Position numbers and translations under genes: made by a program. A stretch of 64,000 nt of DNA from Stigonema ocellatum SAG 48.90 = DSM 106950. GTDB taxonomy: Bacteria > Cyanobacteriota > Cyanobacteriia > Cyanobacteriales > Nostocaceae. Shown one piece after another: positions 16,382-23,866 of the stretch. Location: the NCBI GenBank assembly GCA_016903675.1, contig JADQBA010000026.1, positions 12,080-76,079 of the forward strand. The letters run 5' to 3'. The notes under the pieces were generated by a model. That model was not told the origin of the DNA, made no database searches, and worked only from the letters and a program-made list of their open reading frames with translations. Positions within the stretch are counted from its first letter, which is position 1. Every line of letters begins with the position of its first letter.

Positions 16382-17218
16382 TCACGACTGAGGATCGCAG
16401 CACTTAACTAATGGTTTGTTCGCTAGATTCTCCAAACCAACTGACCTCAACAAACTTGTCCAGCCTGCGGTCAGATTTGTATCTTTGGAGTTGGCGAGTC
16501 GAAGTTCTGCTAAGGCACTTAGAGCATCATACCAGAGTCCATTCTCAGCATAAAGCGCTACCCGTAGCTCAGGGGTTGCTTGCTTGAGGCGATCGCCAAG
16601 TTGACCATTCAAGTGAGTCCGCTGCACCCAGCCTTCAACATAATCGAGATCTCTAGGCTGTTGTGAGTCGCAAGTTATGACGCGCAGTTTGAAAAACCAA
16701 TGGTAATTCTTGTCCAATTCCAAGGCAGCAGAGGTTGATGGTAAGCGAAAGCTAACAATTCCTGGTGTTTCTGGGATGGTGACTGGTGTGCGGTAGATAG
16801 TTTTCTTCTTTTCATTCTGCAAAACAAACTCTGTCACCTTAATAGATGAGCTACTATAGGGAACATAAAACCAAAAAGTTGGGTTTTCAAAGCTGGTCAA
16901 TCCCCAGACTTGGGTAGTATAGATGGATTCTTTCTGGTTCTGGCTGAAAGTCTCTTCATAAACGGGCATCAGTGCCTTGAGGGATTGGTTGCCAACTCCA
17001 CAACCACGACTTCCTCCTTCGCCACGATTGCCGGGTGCGCCTCGGTTTGGTGGAGGCGGTGGGGGATTGAATTTTACAGTGGCGAGGCGAGGTGGGGCAT
17101 GATTTGCACGAGCATCTGGAATGATGTTCATGCTACTCATTAGTGTCAGTGTAAATACGCTGATTGCACACTTCACCAGTGCAGTGGTCAAATTTGGCAG
17201 ATGAAAAGCCCTGTTCAT
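16382..17218 (-). CDS. DUF928 domain-containing exported protein
   Basis: The 278-residue protein has a signal peptide (hydrophobic 10-32, cleavage near DARA-NH), a Pro/Gly/Arg-rich linker (FNPPPPPPNRGAPGNRG), then the DUF928 core: KALMPVYEE, NPTFWFYVPYSSSSIKVTEF, TPGIVSFRLP and YHWFFKLRVITCD, and YVEGWVQRT. Function of DUF928 is unknown. Its ATG overlaps the stop of the upstream CHASE2-CHAT gene (ATGA), so the two are translated together, which links an exported protein to a membrane CHAT sensor. Paired cysteines near the end (VKCCDPQS) are visible. Confidence 0.88.
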   Translation of the reverse strand: MNRAFHLPNLTTALVKCAISVFTLTLMSSMNIIPDARANHAPPRLATVKFNPPPPPPNRGAPGNRGEGGSRGCGVGNQSLKALMPVYEETFSQNQKESIYTTQVWGLTSFENPTFWFYVPYSSSSIKVTEFVLQNEKKKTIYRTPVTIPETPGIVSFRLPSTSAALELDKNYHWFFKLRVITCDSQQPRDLDYVEGWVQRTHLNGQLGDRLKQATPELRVALYAENGLWYDALSALAELRLANSKDTNLTAGWTSLLRSVGLENLANKPLVKCCDPQS

Positions 17219-19623
17219 CCTTTACTCCTAAGAGATGATGTCATGTATAATTTAAAACAAAACATACTGCTCAGAAGAGCTAGAGCAGAAGGTATGAAAG
17301 GTAGCCAACCAGCCACCTGAATTAAAGCAACAAGGCAAATTCCATATAGACTGGCGATCGCCACACCACCCGCCAAGTAAAGATAGGCAGGTCGTCGCAG
17401 ATACCAAGCAAAAAAGCCCCCCACTAATGACCACTCCCAAACCCAGATGACCTCGCCCCAAAAAGACCAAGTCCACAACAGGGGTCGCCCATCCAGTACA
17501 GCACTAAGCAGTTGGCTAACCATTTGTGCTTGAAGCATCACCCCTGGAATTTCCTGCACAGTATCCTGACTGGTCATGTAAGGGGTCAATGAGTAGTCCC
17601 GAAAACTTTCGGCAGTTGTACCAATTAACACAATCTTATCTTTGACCGCACTAGGATAAAGCTGACCTGCCAAGACCTCTTTTAGGGTTATGTGGGGAGC
17701 AAAGTCTTGTGGGGAACGGTAGGAACGGTAATTTAACAAAATTTGATGTCCCCAGGCATCCATATTCTGATATCCTCCTGTATGAGCTTCTAGAGGCTTG
17801 ATGATTGTCTTTCCCAGTTGCCAGGAACCTTCTTTTGTAAATTGCAGAGAGATTCCCCTGCTAGCTAAGTAACGGAGTGTCAGTTGGACATTGAAAGCAT
17901 AGTCAGCAAGACAGGGAGATGAGGGTGAGGGGGTTAATGCTAGAAGATGGCGACGCACAATCTTATCCGAGTCTAGAACAATATCACTGAAACCCAAACC
18001 CTTTTGCGGAACTTCCGGTGGTGGTGAAATACCGACTTTATCTTTCTCGGCTTCGGGATCGCTGACTTTACAGATGCTAACGAGGCGATCGCTTTGCCGT
18101 AAGCGATTTGCTAATACTGGGTAATTTTTCGCCACTGCATAATCTCGATAGATATCCAGTCCAATCATCAGCGGTTGATAAACCTCGAGTTTATCTAGGA
18201 GCTTGTTAAGGGACTGATCTGAAAGAGAACCTCGCCTTTGCTCTTGGCTCTGAGCCTGTACATCTTCTTCGGTAACAGTCACAATCAGCAAGCGTGAGTC
18301 TGGCTGCTCATCCGGACGGAGCCGCAGAAGTTGATCAAATGCCCTTAGCTCTAATGGTTGCAGCACCCCCAGATACCGTACCCCCATCACTAGCGCTGTT
18401 ATTGCCACGCTGACTAAGAGGAACACACCGAAAGCACTCTTGTTTTTTACACCTTGCCTATCAAGTAATTGGGCAGCGTCTCCAACTGGCGTGGTTTCTA
18501 CTAAAGATTGAGCGTGTGCCTTATTATCTACAGCACCACGGTATAGGTGCCCTGTCAATTCTTGCCAAGTCAGTGGCATCTCAGCAGGATTTTGGCAGAT
18601 GACGGGTAACCAAGTAGCACAGGGAAATTGTTTTTCCAGTCCTTGTAACCTTTCTCGTGCCTCTCGTACTGCTAGATAGAGTGAGTCACCCCTTGCAAAA
18701 GCTGCTAAAAAAGACTTCAAAAACTCTTGAGCAACACGGTCTGGTACTGGCTCTCGCATCACAATGAGTTGCGGGATTTGTAAATCGGCAAACTCCCTAG
18801 CCAGACCCAATCCATCACAAGAGTTAAAAATTGCCAGTTTTAGACCCTGTGCCACCGCCTTTTTTAAGGCATACTTTAACTGGCTAATGGTCAATATCTC
18901 GGTTTGATTGATGTAAATTTGCCCTGTTTCACCCGTACCAGCACTCGAACTATGTCCTGCAAAAAAGAAGATTTGCCAATTTTGCTTCCATAGGTGATCC
19001 GTCAACTCTTTACATTTTGGCTCAACCAAAAAGGTAACTTCTGCATCAGCTAACTGCTCTAGCTGAGCACGGTCTACTTGAGTATCAATTCCCTGACTGT
19101 TACCCAAAATCGCGAGAATTTTTACTGTTGCCGTGGGGGATGAAAGTCGAGGAACCTGTTCATAGGTGGCAGCACTTAAAGCTATTTCCGCGTTTGGGTA
19201 GCGCTCTAGCAAATCCCAAAGATGCCAGGGAAGCTTTTGCAGTAGCACGTCTTTGGTTTGTAAAAGAACTCGTACGTGTTCAGAAGGCATCAGTTTTTCG
19301 AGCCATTTCTCTCGAACTGGGCGAAATGACTCTGATTGAAGCCAGGTATTCAAGCGAACTTTCAATTGCTCAGCCTCCTTATAGCAGTCTTCCAAGGTAG
19401 GCGCTGGTGTTAGCCTCGTTAAGCCAATAGGGCGAGATCGTAAGTCTAAACTGCGGTAAATAGATTGCCAACGACGATAGTAACAGGGAATTTCCGGATC
19501 TGGCGGTAGCTCTCCCGTAATCTCTGTTGACGGTCGAGCGTTTTCGTCACCAATTTGAAGAGTCACGGGGAACCCCTGCTCAAAGCTTCCTTCACCTAAC
19601 TTGAATATGACTAACTTTCCCAC
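17215..19623 (-). CDS. CHAT-CHASE2 membrane protein
   Basis: Residues about 110-365 form a caspase-like CHAT domain with the dyad His224 (FFFAGHSS) and Cys269 (IFNSCDGLGLA). A membrane segment near 400-420 leads into a CHASE2 extracellular sensor domain (about 420-700, with LLIVTVTEEDVQAQ and KDKIVLIGTTAESF), followed by three more membrane segments. CHAT domains are proteases in several characterised systems; CHASE2 senses unknown external signals. The start is GTG 19623 because GGAGG lies 6 nt upstream; ATG 19641 would add six residues. It is coupled by ATGA to the DUF928 gene. Unlike most CHASE2 proteins, it has no kinase or cyclase output, so the CHAT domain is the likely output. Confidence 0.9.
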   Translation of the reverse strand: MGKLVIFKLGEGSFEQGFPVTLQIGDENARPSTEITGELPPDPEIPCYYRRWQSIYRSLDLRSRPIGLTRLTPAPTLEDCYKEAEQLKVRLNTWLQSESFRPVREKWLEKLMPSEHVRVLLQTKDVLLQKLPWHLWDLLERYPNAEIALSAATYEQVPRLSSPTATVKILAILGNSQGIDTQVDRAQLEQLADAEVTFLVEPKCKELTDHLWKQNWQIFFFAGHSSSAGTGETGQIYINQTEILTISQLKYALKKAVAQGLKLAIFNSCDGLGLAREFADLQIPQLIVMREPVPDRVAQEFLKSFLAAFARGDSLYLAVREARERLQGLEKQFPCATWLPVICQNPAEMPLTWQELTGHLYRGAVDNKAHAQSLVETTPVGDAAQLLDRQGVKNKSAFGVFLLVSVAITALVMGVRYLGVLQPLELRAFDQLLRLRPDEQPDSRLLIVTVTEEDVQAQSQEQRRGSLSDQSLNKLLDKLEVYQPLMIGLDIYRDYAVAKNYPVLANRLRQSDRLVSICKVSDPEAEKDKVGISPPPEVPQKGLGFSDIVLDSDKIVRRHLLALTPSPSSPCLADYAFNVQLTLRYLASRGISLQFTKEGSWQLGKTIIKPLEAHTGGYQNMDAWGHQILLNYRSYRSPQDFAPHITLKEVLAGQLYPSAVKDKIVLIGTTAESFRDYSLTPYMTSQDTVQEIPGVMLQAQMVSQLLSAVLDGRPLLWTWSFWGEVIWVWEWSLVGGFFAWYLRRPAYLYLAGGVAIASLYGICLVALIQVAGWLPFIPSALALLSSMFCFKLYMTSSLRSKG

Positions 19624-19641
19624 AGTGAGTCCTCCATCCAT

Positions 19642-20077
19642 TGACAGCAGTAAATGCTAATCTAGTAGATAATTAATAATTTGTAATTACCCCATAGCTA
19701 AAGTTCAGACCTGAAACTTATAATACTACATTGTTTTTATTTTAGTGGAATAAATTCAGTTGCTTTTGTGCCTGATTACGGATTACGAATTATGAACCAT
19801 ACCTTATGAGTGTATATGGGAATCATTCACGGGGGAACTCAAGTTTAGTCACCGTAAGTTTCAATAACGTATAATTATTCTTAACTAGAACATACTCTCT
19901 CCACCAACGACAGTCCCTATGTCAAGAGCAAGTCCGCAATTGAGCAGGCTGAACCGCCCCGTCCTCCACGAGCAGGAATTGACCCAGAGCAGATTTAACA
20001 GCATCTGACGTACCTTGCCAACCCCTTCGCTTAATTAAAAATTAAAAATTATAAATTCAAAATTGACAGGAAATAGC
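19642..20077. other. Intergenic stretch, no gene seen
   Basis: About 440 bases with A+T-rich ends (AAAATTATAAATTCAAAATT near 20050) and a more G+C-rich middle (19920-20030). I found no convincing gene or repeat. It should hold the promoter of the CHASE2-CHAT/DUF928 operon and the terminator of the HTH gene. Confidence 0.4.
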
Positions 20078-20638
20078 TCAATAGTAACGCTCAGCTACAT
20101 CTTCGGAGTTGATGTCACAAATCAAGATTTTAGATGTCTTATCTGTCTTAGTCAGGTTGAGTTTTGGTCGAGTGGACAATCCCATTTGCTTGAGTAGTCG
20201 CTTGAGATGGCGATCGCTCACCTCAATTCCAAATTCTTTTGTCAGATGTTTCTGAAGCCAGTTTGCTGTCCACCGCTGAAAAGAATAGCCATAATCACGG
20301 GGACTTTGGCTAACCAATTCTTTCAAACGCTCTAAATATTTCTCATTCACAGTTCTGGGGCGACCAATAGGACAATCTTGCCATTGGTGCGCCATCCCAG
20401 TTCTCGCTATGTGCATCCAATGACGCACTGTTGCGGGACAACATTTCAAAGTGTGACAAATTTCGGTTTGAGATTTCCCCTGATCTGTCAACAACATAAT
20501 TTCAATTCTTTGGCGATACAACTGAGCTAAATCTTCTTGCAAACTTTTTTGCAAGAGTTTGCGCTGAAACGGTGTTAAACACCTACCATAAAGAGTTTGT
20601 ATTTGTTGGTTTTCCGGTTTCCCCTGGTCATATGACAT
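20078..20638 (-). CDS. Stand-alone HTH protein resembling an IS630 DNA-binding region
   Basis: The 186-residue protein has two helix-turn-helix units: GKSQTEICHTLKCCPATVRHW (about 60-80) and a winged-helix like the N-terminal region of IS630 transposases (YGYSFQRWTANWLQKHL, then VSDRHLKRLLKQMGL). The catalytic DDE domain is absent; instead there is a short acidic tail ending SEDVAERYY. It looks like a domesticated transposase DNA-binding module acting as a regulator. It sits alone between the two divergent CHAT operons, so control of one or both is a reasonable guess. A simple decayed transposase is the alternative, but the frame is intact. Confidence 0.75.
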   Translation of the reverse strand: MSYDQGKPENQQIQTLYGRCLTPFQRKLLQKSLQEDLAQLYRQRIEIMLLTDQGKSQTEICHTLKCCPATVRHWMHIARTGMAHQWQDCPIGRPRTVNEKYLERLKELVSQSPRDYGYSFQRWTANWLQKHLTKEFGIEVSDRHLKRLLKQMGLSTRPKLNLTKTDKTSKILICDINSEDVAERYY

Positions 20639-20940
20639 AATTTTTAAAACTATTTGGCGGAAATATTAACGATAGGTTGAAAGACGTAAATTTTTTCAAA
20701 GTAGAATAATCTGCTAACGATCAACCTCTGATAGCGAATACGAATGGGTTTGATATACTATGCAAGCTAGTTATAAAAGTTAATAATCTTTTTGACGCTA
20801 AACCTGATAAGCTTTGAATTATCAGAATAAAAACGCACAGATAATTGCTGATGCAAGAATTGAAACATCCCCATCGACCAGAACTGGTACTTTCTCATGG
20901 GGATGTAGCTGACGGTATTCAGGTTCTTCTATCATGCTCA

Positions 20941-21257
20941 TATCGGGGTTAAGCCGGGATACGTGCAAATTGAGACACGCTGCAAAGAATTATTACAATA
21001 ATTATTTTCTTAGTTTCTTAAATTGCCCATAAATGGTAAAGGAGCAATTGAAGTTTACTACGGTAAAATCACCTCTCCACCCTCTGAGGTTCCTTAAACT
21101 TGCTCATATTCAATCATTTTTGGTGATGTTTTCATCTTCAGCCGACATCAAAGTTATGGGTTGAAACAACGCGCTTCTCAATGGTTTTGACTCTTTTGCG
21201 TCTACATTACTTTACAACCTGTCCCAAGAAAGCACGTATCCCGGCATAACCCCATAT
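20941..21257. repeat. 317-bp element with TIR ATACGTGC...
   Basis: GGGGTTAAGCCGGGATACG at the left and an inverted GGGGTTATGCCGGGATACG at the right match over about 26 bp with two mismatches. The interior codes for nothing convincing. It is probably a MITE or a deleted insertion sequence. It fills most of the gap between the HTH gene and the sigma-like gene, and may carry or separate the promoter of the plus-strand CHAT operon. A separate G+C-rich hairpin repeat lies just beyond its right end (about 21325-21372). Confidence 0.6.
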
Positions 21258-21494
21258 CGACTTGGTTAAGTCTAGGGTGTTGATCAGGCAGCTTACAGCA
21301 GTTTTCACATAAATGAACCACACCATTTGTAGGGGCGCGGCGGCCTTGCGCCCTTACGCCCCTAAGACGGTGGTCTAATAAAGGTGAAAATTGCTGTAAT
21401 TTAACTTCTGTAAGGAAGTTACAGAAGTTAAGAAACAAAATCTGTTAAGATGCTTCTCTAGACACTCAGGGTCACTCATAGTCAGCAAATAGTC

Positions 21495-22685
21495 ATGCAA
21501 CCGAGGCAGTACATCGTTGACATCTTTTCGACATTTGTGCAATTCGATGCACATCGGTTTAGTGATTGGGTAACTGACCGAAAGCTGCGACGTAGTATGC
21601 AAAATTGCTTGGATCAGATTTCACAAGAAAAATCTGAGAATTTTTGGGTGCTTTATTGGCACAAGGTTTGGCTTGGTAACCATTACCCTCTAGCATCTGC
21701 ACATCTGACAGCCTATTTACAAGAGGTATGCTACCGGGTAGCTAGGAAAATAGCGATGAACTTTGCACGTGAGTGGTCTGTGGCTGACTTTTTTCAGACA
21801 GCGATCGCCCACGTCCACAAAATCTTCAAAGGATTCCATCCCGAATACGGCTCGAACTTAAAAAGTTACGCTGAACTTGCCTTTACGAACATTCTCAAGG
21901 ATAACCTGCGCCAACGTCAAGAAGCAGATATCTGTACAGATTGGGCATTATTGCATAAACTGAGCCGTAAGCGATTGGTGAAGTCATTACAATACAGAGG
22001 CTTTCATAGCCAAACCATCGAGACTTATATTTTAGCTTGGGAATGTTTTAAAGAACTTTATGCTGCTGATAACACAAAAATTCGTAAGCTTGTCAAACCA
22101 GAGGCCCAAATATGGCTGGCAATAACTAATCTTTATAATGTTCAACGTTTGAGCCTAAGTAGTTCACCCACTCCGGCTGGTAGTCCTGAAACCTTGGTTA
22201 ATTGGCTGGAAAACTGTGCCAAAGCAGTACGTAACTACCTTTACCCAACCCTTGTTTCTATAGATGCTCCACTGTTCGAGCAAGAAACTGGTAATTTATT
22301 AAACATCTTACCTGCAAGCCTACAAGAATCGTTACTAACGGAAATCATTGCCCAAGAAGAAGCGACGAACATTGAGGAGCAAACAACTGAGTTAACCCAA
22401 GTTTTGACCAACGCACTAGCCGCTTTAGATGCACAGTCACAAAAGTTACTGCTAGATTACTACAGTCAGGAACTGACTCAACAACAGATTGCAGAGCAAC
22501 TACAAGTCAAACAATACCAGATTTCCCGCCGCATCAGCAGTATCAAAAAGTCATTACTCCTCACTCTGACTCAGTGGAGTTACCAAACCCTGCATACTTC
22601 TCCTACAGCCGACGTATTGGAAGGGATGAGTACAGCCCTAGAGGAATGGCTCAAAGTTCACTACTGCCATGCCAAACTTGAATGA
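21495..22685 (+). CDS. Sigma-70-like factor of the CHAT locus
   Basis: The 396-residue protein is longer than an ECF factor. It has a helical N-terminal part with a region-2-like segment (REWSVADFFQTAIAHVHKIF, then GFHPEYGSNLKSYAELAF) and a clear region-4 HTH at about 340-370 (YSQELTQQQIAEQLQVKQYQ followed by ISRRISSIKKSLL). The central 180 residues are lineage-specific. It is the first gene of a tight operon: only 3 nt separate it from the DUF1822 gene. Proteins of this type are annotated as sigma-70 family in cyanobacteria, and their promoters are unknown. The obvious hypothesis is control of its own operon and of the facing CHASE2-CHAT operon. Confidence 0.82.
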   Translation: MQPRQYIVDIFSTFVQFDAHRFSDWVTDRKLRRSMQNCLDQISQEKSENFWVLYWHKVWLGNHYPLASAHLTAYLQEVCYRVARKIAMNFAREWSVADFFQTAIAHVHKIFKGFHPEYGSNLKSYAELAFTNILKDNLRQRQEADICTDWALLHKLSRKRLVKSLQYRGFHSQTIETYILAWECFKELYAADNTKIRKLVKPEAQIWLAITNLYNVQRLSLSSSPTPAGSPETLVNWLENCAKAVRNYLYPTLVSIDAPLFEQETGNLLNILPASLQESLLTEIIAQEEATNIEEQTTELTQVLTNALAALDAQSQKLLLDYYSQELTQQQIAEQLQVKQYQISRRISSIKKSLLLTLTQWSYQTLHTSPTADVLEGMSTALEEWLKVHYCHAKLE

Positions 22686-22688
22686 TAT

Positions 22689-23837
22689 ATGTCTAATACA
22701 TTTTCTCGACTTACTATTGATCCAAAACATCTGTACCTGGAAATTGCCCAGACCTTTCAGATTGCGGGGGACTCCTACTCTACAGCAGGTGCTCGTCAAC
22801 GTGCCTTGACAAATCAACTTTGTTTGAACGCCTTTCTACCCTGGTTAAGAGAAGAATTTACGTCAAGCGCTAGGGTTTATCCTCATACAATGGCATTGAC
22901 GAGTTTTTGGGAAGTCGTCAATGGCACTGCCATTACCTTTGACAACTCTCGACTGGTGTTAGTTCCCACCCTGGCAATAGATTTAAATGAGTTGCGAGTG
23001 CCACAAGAATGGGTGGATATTCCCGATTGGGTTGCTGACTACTACATAGCAGTGCAGGTGAATCCTGACGATGGCTGGATGAGGATTTTTGGTTACACGA
23101 CCCATCAACGGTTGAAAACCATGGGGGTTTATGATGCAGGGGATCGCACTTATTCCTTGGAGATTGAGGATTTAATTCCCGACTTGAATGTCCTGTGGAT
23201 TGCACAACAATATCCCCAAGAAACCTTACAAGCAGCGGTTTGCACACTGCCTTCCCTACCCACATCTCAGGCTAATAACTTGCTAGAGCGGCTAGGAAAC
23301 CCCACTGTAGTATTCCCTCGACTAGAAGTCCCGTTTCAACTTTGGGGGGCACTACTGACCCATAGCGGCTGGCGACAACAATTGTATGAGCGGCGTCAGG
23401 GTTTACCACAACAGTGGTCAATTCCACAATGGTTCCAATCTAGGGTATCAAATTTTGCTCAACAGCTGGGCTGGGAAAAGGGGGAATATATAGCTGTGGG
23501 ATCCCGAATGCGCAGTCAAGACATCATTCTCAGTTTATTTCGACAATTAGTCATTGTCAATAATACATACAAATTACGTGTTTTTCCTATTGGCAATCTC
23601 GAAGAACGCATCTGGCGCTTTGAGTTGCGGAGTGCAACCCCTGGTAGTCTCATTCCTATTGGCTTCAAACTCAGGCTGCTCACAGAAGACCTGCAACCAT
23701 TTGACAATAATGAAGATACAGCGACAACTGCCATCGAACTGCTTTATGTTGAGGTCATGTTAGAGCCAGGAGAAGGACTGGTTTGGGAAATAGAACCTGC
23801 ACCAGAGGATTGGGAGCGAGAAATTCTACAATTTTGA
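22689..23837 (+). CDS. DUF1822 family protein
   Basis: The 382-residue soluble protein has the DUF1822 features: ARQRALTNQLCLNAFLPWLR near the N-terminus, VPTLAIDLNELRVPQEWVDIPDW, YYIAVQVNPDDGWMRIFGYTT and TYSLEIEDLIPDLNVLWIAQ, and a C-terminal beta-rich region ending LLYVEVMLEPGEGLVWEIE. No catalytic motif is visible. The family is largely cyanobacterial and repeatedly lies beside sigma-70-like and CHAT genes. Position between the sigma factor (3 nt) and the CHAT protein (29 nt) suggests it bridges or regulates the two, for example as an anti-sigma or adaptor; that is inference. Confidence 0.88.
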   Translation: MSNTFSRLTIDPKHLYLEIAQTFQIAGDSYSTAGARQRALTNQLCLNAFLPWLREEFTSSARVYPHTMALTSFWEVVNGTAITFDNSRLVLVPTLAIDLNELRVPQEWVDIPDWVADYYIAVQVNPDDGWMRIFGYTTHQRLKTMGVYDAGDRTYSLEIEDLIPDLNVLWIAQQYPQETLQAAVCTLPSLPTSQANNLLERLGNPTVVFPRLEVPFQLWGALLTHSGWRQQLYERRQGLPQQWSIPQWFQSRVSNFAQQLGWEKGEYIAVGSRMRSQDIILSLFRQLVIVNNTYKLRVFPIGNLEERIWRFELRSATPGSLIPIGFKLRLLTEDLQPFDNNEDTATTAIELLYVEVMLEPGEGLVWEIEPAPEDWEREILQF

Positions 23838-23866
23838 GCGTCCTGATAAGAAAAGAGGAAAATAAA

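Noticed and set aside
21495..22685. HetZ/PatU-like heterocyst regulator
   Set aside because: The C-terminal HTH with LTQQQIAEQLQVKQYQISRR is a sigma region-4 type and the operon context (DUF1822, CHAT) fits the sigma-70 assignment.
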